64,000 bases of DNA from Aphrocallistes beatrix (GCA_963281255.1 OY725492.1:5087571-5151570), one strand, 5' to 3'; positions 33,355 to 44,516 are shown, counted from the first letter of the stretch. Notes: generated by a model not told the origin, from the sequence alone. Translations and numbers: made by a program.

Positions 33355-33970
33355 AACGCAAAGAGGTGAGTGCAATCACTTAGATTTATAAATCGTTTGT
33401 TAACTCACTCCTAACAATTATTAGTATAGAAGAATATTGCTTACTTGTAAGATGGATTTCTACGTTTATAGACCAGATTTCTACACAAAACTGACCATAA
33501 ATTGTTCTAAATGAAATCTGGCTCATTAGAATGATGGTGCCTTCATTTTGTTAAATCTTGTGGCTAATTAGCCATTGTAAATTCTCCATCTCCAAGATTT
33601 TTATGCATGAATAATTTCCTTAAATAATCTCCGAATGTATACAGAAAAATATTTGATGGGATACATGAGAACCTGGGTATTATACATGTTTAGGAAAGTA
33701 TTTTCCTATGTCATATGTTATATCTTCGAAGCTTGTGAAAATAAATAAGATTGATTTTAGGAGCATATCTCCTGCGACCTGTGTAATATCTTGGTTCTAA
33801 CTAGTGTCAAATTCTATAAGTCCAGGTATCACGAAATTTTCTCAATTCTTCGAAGATGAGCATTAACTAATTTATATTTTTTCTTAGATTTGAAGTCAAC
33901 TGTCTACTCATGTTCATCTCAACTAAACTCAACACATTCCCTACTGTAGTAGTACTTTATCATCCTATAC

Positions 33971-34001
<31 letters not shown>
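33971..34001 (+). repeat. (TTG)n in the unit D 3' UTR
   Basis: About ten TTG triplets at the homologous position. Confidence 0.95.
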
Positions 34002-34666
34002 CAGTGTGTATTATCTTAATTAACATTGTGTCAATTTTGAAATAAATTTGTATTTACATATTCACTTTGTTTACAATCGATCAATAAATAGTTATGCTAT
34101 AGCAAATGTTAGGATTGATTTTGAGAAGGACAGTAGTTCCAAAAATCGACTGAATGGCATTTATCGAGAAGAAGAATCCCGGGATAAGGCTACATTAGAG
34201 TGGAGTGAATTTCACTTTTTTCAAACTAGAATTCCTTACCTTGGTTACTAGTTCATTGATCTTTCTCTGGACTGTAAAACGAAATGTCGGAATTGTAGCA
34301 CGGTTCCAAATTGACAGGACATCTGAAACTACAATTTCAGCGATATCCGAACTTTTTGTTTCATCCCACTTATTGTAGTTTCGAGCTTAATCAACTCATA
34401 GTACAGGAACACTTTTTTTAGACTTCCATAGCAATGTAGGAATGTGACAACATTCAAAGAAAATTCAAATATTTTCAAATCAACCTATCCATAGCTTGGT
34501 TTGTATGAAAAATTAAGACTGATAACACTTTTAATAGTATAAACTTAAAATAGGTTGGAAAATCGCAAAATTTGTCCTAATTAGAGCATAGCTATTTTTA
34601 TAATATTATCCATCTAAGATGCGCATACTTTGATACCATGTTTAGATATGCTGGTTATTATTGATC

Positions 34667-35509
34667 TGTTGTATGAGGGTTTACTTACCATGACCATTTA
34701 CTTACCTCTATTACATGGACCAGGGATATATTCCAACCATGACGGTTTACTTACCATCTTTGTTATGGCTTCACACTTTATACTTCCTATTACACAACTA
34801 CATTTTATTAGTATTCACATCGGAAACAATTAATTACTTAAACCCTGAGTTAAACATTAAGGATTATTTACTGTTAGCAAGATGCATTTGATTTAATTGA
34901 AATATAAATAATGAAAAGTCTAAAATAATCTAAAACATGGATTAAAAAGTAACTAATATTCTATAACAATTGCATCACTAAACTATATGAATTGTAAAAA
35001 GAAGAATATCGACAATGTATGAGGTCGATCACTGGCTCATAGTGATAATCAGAGTGGGTAGCTAAATAAAGAGCTGGATTGCTGTACTTATGGTAGTCGG
35101 AACAATATCTATACCACGTTGAATGGCATTCTTTTCTTCTGGGATGAGAGTGGAGATTAGGTACGAATATGTCAACACTAAGCATTTTAGAAAAAATTTT
35201 GTAATCCAAAATATCCATTCTAATAATATTAGGGGAAAAGATATAGAAATTATTCAATAGTAAATCGATATAACAAAATTAATAAAGCATTATGATAATG
35301 TCCGATATCATGTTCCAGCATATTTTACCGAATGCACTTCATTTTCCTGAAATACATGTGAATACTAATAAAATGTAGTTGTGTAATAGGAAGTATAAAG
35401 TGTGAAGCCATAACAAAGAAGGTAAGTAAACCGTCATGGCTGGAATATATCCCTGGTCCATGTAATAGAGGTAAGTAAATGGTCATGGTAAGTAAACCGT
35501 CATACAACA
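34667..35509. mobile_element. 843-bp inverted-repeat element in unit D only
   Basis: The ends are 'TGTTGTATGA' and 'TCATACAACA', extended by inverted arms of about 160 bases containing 'ggtttacttacc' words. 'gatc' is repeated at both borders, and units A and B read 'attgatctatactg' without interruption. A 98-codon ORF inside shows no transposase features. Confidence 0.85.
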
Positions 35510-35623
35510 GATCTATACTGCGTGGTTAACGATTTTAAGCTAATGATAGGCTCTAAGCTGGCCTCATTTGCTATAGGTCAATTCGAGTGGTATGTCCAGG
35601 GAGCTAGGAGTCCATCCCTACAG

Positions 35624-35955
35624 CAGAGTTGCACGTGGGCCGAAATTTGTAACCGCGACCCTCAATTTTAAGTTAACCCGGCCCGCGGCCCGCAAAAAGC
35701 CCGCATAAATATTTTTGGCACGCTTTGTAAGTTACTAACTATAGTGAGTTTCTGCAAACACAAAAAGTAGAAACTAACAAAGTTCCATTTACGTAAGTAT
35801 TCCTTAAATGCTACCTCGTGACAATTAAAAACATCGTCTCGGTTGTCATTGTGGGGAGTCCTGCCAAGATTTCCAGCCCACGGATCCGCAAACTATTATA
35901 TTCGGCCCGCACAGCCCGCGGGCCGATAAGAAAAGTCGGTCCGCGTGCAACTCTG
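35624..35955. mobile_element. hAT-type MITE in unit D (longest copy)
   Basis: The same insertion as in units A and B but about 60 bases longer, keeping the inner 'cagcccacggatccgc' part that those copies lost. The target copies are 'ccctacag' and 'gcctacag'. Confidence 0.85.
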
Positions 35956-36175
35956 GCCTACAGTGCTCTCACATCTTCATTATATGCTTTTATGTACTCT
36001 CTAAGCTTGTACTGTATTTTGTACTAGATTCATGTCTATTTAGGTCTATTATTCATTAGTATTTTTGATTTTGTAATTCTTTGATACATTTTTAATAATG
36101 GGTGGGGCTGTTCTAACCTTAGTTTAAATCAAAACCGATCATTTACATCGATATTGATTAAAACCCATCAATGTA

Positions 36176-36275
36176 CTATGGATTTTGCTAACTCATTTCC
36201 GATTAAGTCATTTTGGTCGGGAAACCTTAGAAATGCGGGGTCAAAGCTATAAATAGAATGGACCCCATGTCATTG
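36176..36275 (+). repeat. Dispersed repeat
   Basis: 'actatggattttgctaactc' and the following 'cgggaaa' and 'aatagaatggacccc' words recur at 58757-58856. Part of it also occurs inverted near 1183-1217. It is non-coding and the family is unknown. Confidence 0.6.
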
Positions 36276-36307
36276 GAGGTTTAACTAATATGGCCCCCAT
36301 GTAGCCC

Positions 36308-36700
36308 CAGAGTTGCACGCGGGCCGGCCCGGCCTGCAGGCCCGCGGGCTACCCGTGGGCCGTGCGGGCTGAATATAATAGTTTGTGGGCTCTGCGAGCC
36401 AGAAATATTGGCAGGACTCCCCGCAATGACAACCTTGACGATGTTTTTAACTGTCACGAGGTATTACCAATTAAGGAGTACTTACGTATATGGAACTTAA
36501 TTTCCACTTATTTGTGCTAGCAGAAACTCATTCCCATAAAAAGATTCCCTAAGTGTCTCTCTATAGTTAGTAACTTACAAAGTGGGCCAAAAATATTTAT
36601 GCGGGCTTTTTGCGGGCCGAAAATTTAGCTGCGGGTCGCGGGCCGGGTTGACTTAAAATTGCGGGCCGCGGTTGCAAATTTCGGCCCGCGTGCAACTCTG
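36308..36700. mobile_element. hAT-type MITE, full-length, with perfect TSD
   Basis: The ends are 'CAGAGTTGCACGCGGGCC' and 'GGCCCGCGTGCAACTCTG', flanked by perfect 8-bp duplications 'tgtagccc' at 36300-36307 and 36701-36708. It is an independent insertion of the family seen in units A, B and D, and it interrupts the 3' flank of unit E. Confidence 0.92.
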
Positions 36701-36814
36701 TGTAGCCCTATCCCGGGCTACTTCTTCTCGATAAATGCCATTCAGTCGACTTTTAAAACTATGTCCTTCTCAAAATCGACCCTAAGATATTTGTTATTGT
36801 ATAAAAAAGGGTTT

Positions 36815-36848
36815 CGAAACTAACAACTTTTATGTGCGACTGCATCAA
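36815..36848 (-). other. 34-bp patch copied from NLR coding sequence
   Basis: These 34 bases, which lie in the 3' flank, are identical to the antisense of an NLR coding segment (in NLR-2 around 16373-16420). The forward units have no such sequence at this point. The unit's own gene NLR-5 differs inside the segment, so the donor was another copy. Confidence 0.85.
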
Positions 36849-37586
36849 AAAGATATTTATTGATTAATTGTAAACAAATTGAATATGTAAATACATAATT
36901 TCTTTCAAAATTGACACAATGTTAATTAATTAAGTCAATACACACTAACAATTATATAAACAACAGCAACAACAACAGTATAGGATGATAAAGTACTACT
37001 ACAGTAGGGAATGTGATGAGTTTAGTTGAGATGAACATGAGTGGACAGTTGACTTCAAATCTAAGAAAAAATATAAATTAGTTAATGCTCATCTTCGAAG
37101 AATTGAGAAAATTTCGTGATACCTGGACCTCTATAATTTAAGAAATAGTTAGAACCAAGATATTATACAAGAGATATGCTCCTAAAATCAAACTTATTTA
37201 TTTTCACAAACTTCAATTATATAACATATGACATAGGGAAATGCTTTCCTAAACATGTATAATACCCAGGTTCTCATGTATCCCACTAAATATTTTTCCG
37301 TATACATTGGGAGATTATTTTAGGAAATTATTCATGCATAAATATCTTGGGGATGGAGAACTTACAATGGCTAATTAGCCACAAGATTTAACAAAATGAG
37401 GCACCATCATTCCAATGAGCCAGATTTCATTTAGAACAATTTATGGTCAGTTTTGTGTAGAAATCTGGTCTATAAACGTGGAAATCCATCTTACAAGTAA
37501 GCAATATTCTTCCATACTAATAATTGTTAGGAGCCAGTTAACAAACGATTTATAAATCTAAGTGATTGCACTCACCTCTCTGCGTT

Positions 37587-40500
37587 CTAATCATCTGATA
37601 GTTCTATCTTAACTGAGCATTCTTCAGATACCTCAATGAGGAGTTGCAACCTTTCAGTTTCTGGGCGAGAAAGTTCTTTTCTGGAACACTCGATTATTTT
37701 AATATTTCGAAGCGTCTGTATGAGATTAATGATAGTGGTACATGAAGCTGAGGTGAGTTTGCAGTGTTCAAACAACAGACTCCTAATTGCCGGGTGGAAA
37801 CATAGACAGCGACACAGCACTCGCATCCCTGAGTCTTGTACTGGAACATAAACTAGCGACAATTGGACTAGTGAGTTCATATTTGATATCACCTGCTTCC
37901 AGCAATGGATATCTGCTGAACTGATGTAAGTAAAAAACAGATTTAGAGAGACCAGATTAGAAAATGACTTAAGCATATTCGTAATGTTTCCCCAGGAGTA
38001 AAATCCAACTTTGTGTAGATCAAGAAGTGTTATATCTCTCATTGATTTGCCGCATTTAGTATTCAATTGTGAGAGCAAGTTGCGATTATATCTATCCGAA
38101 AGTTTGGAACTTGAGAGGTACAGATACTTGAGATCTTTAGCGCCTTGTATGTAAGTTAGAACTTGATAGCAATCTTGCTTAGTTATCCAACATACTTCCT
38201 TCAAAGAGCGGAAAGCTGATAGAGTAGAAGGTTTAAATGAGGAGAAACCCTTTGGGTCATCGAGGTAAAATCCTTTAATCGGATGTTTCTTCATTAATTC
38301 TTCGAGGGTCGGCCAGTTGGCATAACTTGATATAGGCCTGAAGTAGAAAAAGTCTATAGAAGAGAATCGTTTGATCAAATTGTTTAGAACTTGACGCCTT
38401 ATTTTGACTTCTGATAACATCAAACTTCCAGCAATGGTTTTCATTGAAGAGAAAAGTTGCGAAGATGATGAGCAATCTGTTAGGTCACATGAACTCAAGT
38501 TGATGCTAATTTTAGTTCCAACTGGGAGAGGGCTAGACGTGATTTTACATGTGTAGGAATAGATAGTCTTAAAATTACCATCAATAAACAACAGAGCTAG
38601 GTATGTGATAGAACATGATGACGCTAACCGACCTAAGAGAGAATGGAACTGCTCCGATGTTACGAAATCTGAATGAAGATGCAATATTTGAATCTTGCGA
38701 ATGTGCTGTAGTGACTGTAGAAAGCAGTGCCATTCATTCGGAGAAATAGTTATGACAAAGTAGAGATAGAGAGGATCTTGAAATTTATCTTGGAAATATG
38801 AAAAGTGCTCTTGAATGGAAGTTGTGTTAGTTTCATTAATAACTGAGTAAATGAAAAGAAAGGTTTTTGAGAATTCTATCCAATCAGATATCTCAACGAG
38901 ACTTGTGAAATAATACAGCTGCTTAACCATAGGCAGTCCACGGAGTGGTATAGGCTTTGGGAGTGCATGTCTCATTAAAATTGGTGTAATACAACCTGCA
39001 TTCTGCTGTAAGATGCCACATAAGAAGCGAATCACCATCTTGTACCTAGCTAAGTACTTAGTAGAAGCAGTGAAATAACGGATGATGAAACACTGATTTG
39101 TCCAGGAGTTGTTACAGATAGAAAGAGCGGCAATGAACTCCTGAATTGTGAGATGTTGAAATGTCCACACCTCCATGCGGACTCCGAAACTAACAACATT
39201 TTTGTGCGAATGCATCAATCCGAGGCGTTCACCAGGATAAGACTTGTCTTCTATCTTCAGTGGAATATTTTTATCGGAGGTGAGATCACGATCAAAAATT
39301 CCCTGATTCGCTTCTCGTCCGATCTTACGGATGCACTTTCTGATGCCAGGGTGGAAGTCAGAAATATTGAAAACGTCGATGTACTCTTTGAGACCCATTC
39401 GGGACAACTGCCTCCTGATGAGATACACGATGAGCTGAGAGTGGATGTCTGAAAGTGTGTGAGTGAGAATGGAGTCCGATTGGTTGAACAGAGCGGTGAA
39501 TAGACTCGCGTTTCTAGGAACCAATGAGAGTTGTTGAATTTCGTTATGACGGTAGAACATCTCGCGGACGGCGTTTAGCTTCTCAGAACTCACGATTCGT
39601 TTCTTAAAGTAGATATCTCGATTTTCTGGAGTAAATCCAAGGACTTGGAAGTTTTCGTCTATTTTGAATTGGGTGCCATAGCTGAGAAGAAGTTCAGTCC
39701 ATGCACTGGGACGACTCGTTACGAGAATAGTACTGAGAGTGAGGAAGCGTCTCTCAAGGATTTTGCACAGTAATGTGGATTCAAATGGTACACTCATAGT
39801 AAATTCGTCTACACCGTCCATAATGATAAATAAACCTTTTCCATCGGATTCAAGCAGGTGGCTGGAGAGGGATTTACTCCATCTCGTGCCCAAAGACATT
39901 GAAATGGACAGCCAACTTATGATGAATTCTCTGTCAATCGTATTTTTCTTTTCGTGTCTTGCTTCTTCGAGTTGATGCCATTCCTGACTTCGGCACGGAA
40001 CGGAAATAACATAATCGTAGTTATTCAATTGCTGAACACCATACAAGAATGCGAAGTATTCACACAGAAAACTCTTTCCACTCCCAGGGTTCCCAATCAA
40101 GCATAATATTTTCCCTTCAGAAGAGTCAAAGGTGGTGATGATTTTTTCAAACTCTACCACTTCTACAGATTGGAGCTGTACTTTCTTATGCATTTTTAGT
40201 AGGAAATCAATCTCGTTAATACCGCTTTCTTCCCTCATTCTCTCTAAAGCTGGTTTCACTTTAATGACGGTTAGAGGAGTGTACACGGACTCAATAGAAA
40301 CACAAGCTTCACCTGAGACTGCACTCACGTCTTTATTATGTGCCTTCATGTATTCTCTAAGGTGAAACTGCATAGTAGCACTGTTTTCCTGTCTGTTAGG
40401 GTCAATTTCATCAAGAATTTGTTCATGAAGCATGTTTTTCGGAAGAATTTTGAAGATGAGTGAGTAACTATCCAACTTTGCTGCTAAATCAGATCCTTCG

Positions 40501-40967
40501 ATTATTCTTAGCATTTCCTTAAAGTCTTTCAGGTCGGGGGATATCAAGTCATTGCATAGACACCTTTTCAACAAGGATTTAGGACCTTCCTCTGAGGAAG
40601 TATCAGCCAGTAGAAGCCATTCCACGGAGGTTAGTTCTTCAGTTAGCAATCGGACAAATTTCCCAATAGACTTCGTTTTAGTATCAGCTGGCAGCTTTTC
40701 GTAGTAAGGATTGCTGAGCCATTCTAACTCCCTAGCAGTATCCAAGATGTCCACACTAATATCTTGCACAGTACGGTCAAACAATGCAGGGTCGAAGTCT
40801 TCCCAATCTTTAAGAGCAGATAAGAACTTGATCGGATCATTTCTTACCCTCTCCATTGTTCCTTCCGGGACATTCAGTACGCCTCCGAGAGTTTGGATAA
40901 TCGGGGGCGTTAGCAAATTACCAAGTTTGATGAAAACTTTAATTTGGTGCTTCCTTCGTTCGGACAT
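37587..40967 (-). CDS. NLR-5: DED-like, NACHT, LRR-like receptor (inverted)
   Basis: An intact 1126-residue ORF on the minus strand. All landmarks are present: the paired death-effector-like region, Walker A 'GNPGSGKS', Walker B 'LFIIMDGVDEF', 'TSRP', 'FQHLTIQEFIAAL' and the LRR-like C-terminus. It carries more private substitutions than the forward copies, for example 'SGEACVSIESVY' for 'LGEASVPIESVY' and 'KKHPIKGFYLDDP' for 'KKRQIRGLYLDDP'. It has thus been separate from, or exchanged less with, the direct array, as expected for an inverted copy. A splice donor follows the stop at the conserved distance. Confidence 0.88.
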   Translation of the reverse strand: MSERRKHQIKVFIKLGNLLTPPIIQTLGGVLNVPEGTMERVRNDPIKFLSALKDWEDFDPALFDRTVQDISVDILDTARELEWLSNPYYEKLPADTKTKSIGKFVRLLTEELTSVEWLLLADTSSEEGPKSLLKRCLCNDLISPDLKDFKEMLRIIEGSDLAAKLDSYSLIFKILPKNMLHEQILDEIDPNRQENSATMQFHLREYMKAHNKDVSAVSGEACVSIESVYTPLTVIKVKPALERMREESGINEIDFLLKMHKKVQLQSVEVVEFEKIITTFDSSEGKILCLIGNPGSGKSFLCEYFAFLYGVQQLNNYDYVISVPCRSQEWHQLEEARHEKKNTIDREFIISWLSISMSLGTRWSKSLSSHLLESDGKGLFIIMDGVDEFTMSVPFESTLLCKILERRFLTLSTILVTSRPSAWTELLLSYGTQFKIDENFQVLGFTPENRDIYFKKRIVSSEKLNAVREMFYRHNEIQQLSLVPRNASLFTALFNQSDSILTHTLSDIHSQLIVYLIRRQLSRMGLKEYIDVFNISDFHPGIRKCIRKIGREANQGIFDRDLTSDKNIPLKIEDKSYPGERLGLMHSHKNVVSFGVRMEVWTFQHLTIQEFIAALSICNNSWTNQCFIIRYFTASTKYLARYKMVIRFLCGILQQNAGCITPILMRHALPKPIPLRGLPMVKQLYYFTSLVEISDWIEFSKTFLFIYSVINETNTTSIQEHFSYFQDKFQDPLYLYFVITISPNEWHCFLQSLQHIRKIQILHLHSDFVTSEQFHSLLGRLASSCSITYLALLFIDGNFKTIYSYTCKITSSPLPVGTKISINLSSCDLTDCSSSSQLFSSMKTIAGSLMLSEVKIRRQVLNNLIKRFSSIDFFYFRPISSYANWPTLEELMKKHPIKGFYLDDPKGFSSFKPSTLSAFRSLKEVCWITKQDCYQVLTYIQGAKDLKYLYLSSSKLSDRYNRNLLSQLNTKCGKSMRDITLLDLHKVGFYSWGNITNMLKSFSNLVSLNLFFTYISSADIHCWKQVISNMNSLVQLSLVYVPVQDSGMRVLCRCLCFHPAIRSLLFEHCKLTSASCTTIINLIQTLRNIKIIECSRKELSRPETERLQLLIEVSEECSVKIELSDD

Positions 40968-41037
40968 TTCGCTCTAACAAGATAAAGTACAGTAGATATT
41001 GGAATGATTGGATATGGTCATATATTGGATAGAGTGA

Positions 41038-41262
41038 TTATTGTGTCCGATTAGAGAGTGTCCAGTCGATGACATTCCATACAAATGTATTTTGTGGTTG
41101 GTAGTGTTGTGGTATATTGGTTATAGTAATAATTTGGAACTCAATCAAATTTGTAATACATTCCCTGCACCTGAAATATAATGAAATGTTGATTGTAATA
41201 ATACTAATAATGACAATATATGCGGCAGCCAATATTGTATGTGGGTAGTGGAGCTCAAACAT
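41038..41262 (-). CDS. Upstream ORF of NLR-5
   Basis: It starts at 'MFELHYPHTILAAAY' about 295 bases before the NLR start. The hydrophobic segment and 'YFRCRECI' are kept and the polar end 'TLSNRTQ' is recovered, but the middle differs through a compensated frame change. An in-frame extension upstream (to 41313) is not shared with the other units. Confidence 0.33.
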   Translation of the reverse strand: MFELHYPHTILAAAYIVIISIITINISLYFRCRECITNLIEFQIITITNIPQHYQPQNTFVWNVIDWTLSNRTQ

Positions 41263-41511
41263 GTTCCAAATTAGCAGTGGCCTAATAGTTATCTCGTAGG
41301 ATATTAATAGCATTACTTACGGTGTGTTCATACACATACACTTCAATCACTCTCATACGCGTACAAACAGAACTAAATATTTTCATGAAGGGAATCTATT
41401 AGAACAAAGATCTGATCTAAGATTCGAAATCTGCACGTTCGAATTACCTAGTAATAATTAAGATATCTAAATATTTGATCAACCGAATGGATAAAGTTAG
41501 CAACCTATATC

Positions 41512-41725
41512 ATACATGCCAACCCTCCCGTTTTTGCGGGGCGTCCCGCTTTTTCACTCTTTTCCTGAGCTAATTTTGACAAGTGTCCCGTTTTTACATG
41601 AAATCTCCCCATTATGTTCCGTTGTTTTTAAATTCTGTGTATAATACTTTTCCATTGCGTCCCGCCATATCCCGCGAAATTCAACGCTTCGTCCCGCTTT
41701 TATCATGGCTCAGGTTGGCATGTAT
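41512..41725. mobile_element. MITE with ATACATGCCAACC ends
   Basis: 'atacatgccaacc' and 'ggttggcatgtat' form inverted ends around a body with 'cgtcccgc' words. It belongs to the family at 11918-12128 but sits at a different place in the unit. Confidence 0.7.
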
Positions 41726-41832
41726 GCTATATGACCAGAGGTATTTTATCACCATCATGTACACTTCCCGGACAAAAGTATTTGTACACATTATTTCATG
41801 TGCATCCTTACTATTAAAACTAGATTAATGTG

Positions 41833-41910
41833 TGTATATGTTGCAGGCGAAATGCGTTTCAACGCGAAACGCGTTTCGCGTTGAAACGCATTTCGCCTGC
41901 AACATATACA
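41833..41910. repeat. Perfect 78-bp palindrome
   Basis: Two 39-base arms meet without a spacer between 41871 and 41872 ('aaacg|cgttt'). No mismatch was found. The arms contain repeated 'gcgaaa' and 'gcgttt' words, so smaller palindromes are nested in the centre. Confidence 0.95.
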
Positions 41911-42363
41911 TATAAATAAAGTAAATATATCTTTAACTAATTATATAGATAGTAAAGACAGATTCTAAGAGTAACTCACTCGTGTCGCCAATTGATTTCA
42001 CTTGTAATCACAAATAATAAACTATCTCTTAATGTAATAGGGCCACAGTTGTTTAAATATATTCTGCAATGTTCTTACTGCAGGTGTAGAAACAACTCAT
42101 AATACAATCCATACTGCAACATTATAAGCATACCATCAGTACATATTTTCCTAGCTTGTCGTCAGTGATAATCTTTCAAAAGCATACCTTAATGACTAGT
42201 CCGTAACCAGACTACAACAATGAGTCTTCTATTGAACATTAACCACACAACGATGAGTTTTGAGTTTTAAATACTAAATATAGAATATTTACATGATCAC
42301 AAGAGAATCTGGAGTGTATATTATATATTCAGACTTCTCAATGTTACAATACACTATCATACA

Positions 42364-42855
42364 ATTCAATGGAAAACTCCGCTCCGTCCAATCCCATCAG
42401 GTTCCAGGAGATGAATTCACTCTATTAGCGGCTAAGGACATTGAAAGAGAAAGCCAACTTAAAATGAATTCTTCATCAATTGTGCATTCCCTTCGTGCCT
42501 CGTTTCCTCGAGTTTGTGCCACTCCTGAAATTACGTAATGGTAGTTCTTCGGTTGGTGGGGATCATCTAAATATGCAAAATACTCACAGAGGTTGCTGTT
42601 CCCACTCTTCGGCTTCACAATTAAGCACATTATTTTGTCCTCGGAATAGTTAAGGGTAAATATAATCGTTTCAAAATCTACTATCTCGACAGAATGGAGA
42701 TTCAATATCATTTATGCCACTCTCTTCTTTCATTCTCTCCCAGATGGTTTGACTTTAATGACAGTTAGATACGTATACACGGATACAATTGTCACATCCA
42801 TGGCCTTCGAAAATGCCTAGACATGCGACTCGAATCGACCCTGTGCCACCAAGTG
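42364..42855 (-). pseudogene. Decayed NLR fragment (NACHT part)
   Basis: In reverse it encodes a degraded match to the region around Walker A of the NLRs: 'SVEIVDFETIIFTL', then 'KPKSGNSNLCEYFAY' in place of 'GNPGSGKSFLCEYFAF', and 'TIDEEFILSWLSLSMSL'. The P-loop lysine-serine is destroyed and frames are broken. It mirrors the fragment at 44517-44985, forming an inverted duplication. Confidence 0.8.
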
Positions 42856-42999
42856 AGGTCATTTTTCCATACCAGTATATCATTAGTCTAACACCAGCAT
42901 ATATATATATATAGGAACATAGGTATCGAAGTCTTCCATAGCAATGTAGTAATGTGACAACATTCAAAGAAACTATATATATACGTATATACGTATATA

Positions 43000-43182
43000 C
43001 AGTCAGGGTTACTTATTGTGAACCACCAGGGGGCCAAAAAATCTGTTCATAATAGAGATATTTCATATAAGGCAAACTTGATTCAATACAAATACTATCT
43101 GAAAATGGAATTGGGATCAGGAGGTTAGTTCATAATAAACGAATGTTCATATTAAGTGGGTTCATAATAAGCGACCCTGACT
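43000..43182. mobile_element. Pogo-type MITE
   Basis: The ends 'CAGTCAGGGTTACTTATTGT' and their inverse 'CATAATAAGCGACCCTGACTG' (read without the first base) border on TA at each side. It is 183 bases long with no coding capacity. It lies in the centre of the inverted NLR relics. Confidence 0.8.
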
Positions 43183-44126
43183 GTATTCGTATTTACAATT
43201 TTCAAAAGTGGAGCGTGCATTTCAAAGGAATTCCATATTCCATAAGGTAATACAATACCATCAAATTCCTTATCCACTATCATTGAATAATTATTCGTAC
43301 ATTCCAAAAGTGATCCATATTTCATAATGTAATGCAAAACCACCAAATTCCATATTCACTGTAATTGAATAATCACTAGGTAACGAGTTCATATTACAAA
43401 TATAATACCTGTGTAACATACTTGGAAGTTAATGGGATTCGATATCACACATATTCTGCATATTTTAAAGGAGATAAAACTAAATTTATTAAGAAAAAAT
43501 TTTAGTACTAAATCAAGGTGTAATCCATAATTTTATAGGTCTATATTAATTCACTGATTTACATGTATGAATTCGAACGGTTCATACAAGTCGATTGTGG
43601 CAGGGTCAAACATCAATATATATCTTGCTCAAATTTTGCAGGAATACTATCTGTAACAAATTGATTGAAGAAACTGTCAGGCGCAGAAAGCTTTTTTGGC
43701 ATGTAGGAGGAGTCTTTTGGCTATGGCTCCACAAAGTTCTGAGCTCAGATGAAAATGTCAACTCATCATGGAATTATGACGTCATTGTCACCTTTCATAA
43801 AATTAAAAATTTTAGTTTTTCGACCATAACTGAGCCATTTAGGCGATAAAAGGCTGAAATTTTAATAGAATGTGTATATTAATATACCTCACATATGATA
43901 CAACTATCATCAAAAAATAATAACTTATCACTTTGTTATGACGTCATCATCGTGCATCAAAAAAATTTTTAAAATTGACAAATTTGGTGATTTTTCGTGC
44001 GATATCGATTATAGTAACAGTAGGACAGACGTATTTAGAGATGTTATCTCCTAATTGATCAATGTGACCCCAAGCGCCCACAGGGCGGCTCCGGCGGACA
44101 CAAAGTGCCCGCCAGCCGCGCTGGTT
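43183..44126. other. No gene; possible element with GC-rich tail
   Basis: AT-rich sequence without coding signals. The last 50 bases (44077-44126, 'aagcgcccacagggcggc' to 'gccagccgcgctgg') are GC-rich and match the pattern near 29107-29160, suggesting the end of a related non-autonomous element. 'atgacgtcat' words occur at about 43778 and 43940. Confidence 0.4.
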
Positions 44127-44129
44127 AGA

Positions 44130-44495
44130 ACAGCCCCACCCATTATTAAAAATGTATCAAAGAATTACAAAATCAAAAATACTAATGAATAATAGACCTA
44201 AATAGACATGAATCTAGTACATAATACAATTCAAGCTTAGAGAGTACATAAAAGCATATAATGAAGATGTGGTTGCACTGTAGGCATGGACTCCTAGCTC
44301 CCTGGACATGCCACTCGAATTGACCTATAGCAAAAAGTGAGGCCAGCTTAGAGCATATCATTAGCTTAAAATCGTTAACCACGCAGTATAGATCAATAAT
44401 TATCAACATATCTAAACATGGTATCAATGTGTAAATATCCTTCGACAAATTATATTATTGCGCAATAGCTATGCTATAAATAGGACAAATTTTGC
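44130..44495 (-). repeat. Inverted piece of the NLR unit 3' flank, MITE-free
   Basis: The reverse complement matches the flank around 10385-10560 and 10839-10930 of unit A, plus sequence like 36000-36100 of unit D. At about 44280-44310 it lacks the hAT MITE and has a single 'gcctacag'-type target, so it represents the state before insertion or a precise loss. Confidence 0.75.
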
Positions 44496-44516
44496 GCTGG
44501 TGATTTAATGATATAC

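Larger units (their letters stand above)
27716..36040 (+). repeat. NLR repeat unit D
   Basis: Fourth direct unit, carrying the pseudogene NLR-4. Its start is truncated: the sequence joins directly to the equivalent of about 12180 in unit B after a short duplicated 'aaaatacaac' word. The spacer (27716-30091) has no gene but contains an inserted element. The 3' flank (33355-36040) includes the UTR, an 843-bp inverted-repeat element and the longest copy of the hAT MITE. Confidence 0.8.
36709..42300 (-). repeat. NLR repeat unit E (inverted)
   Basis: The whole unit lies in reverse: AATAAA region, an 18-base TTG repeat (read as CAA, 36961-36978), UTR intron, NLR-5, leader with upstream ORF, and a spacer matching the forward spacers backwards up to about 42300. 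The spacer (41314-42300) holds no gene, one MITE and a perfect 78-bp palindrome. Confidence 0.85.

Noticed and set aside
34961-35257. 98-codon ORF inside the 843-bp element
   Set aside because: No transposase motif; likely chance.
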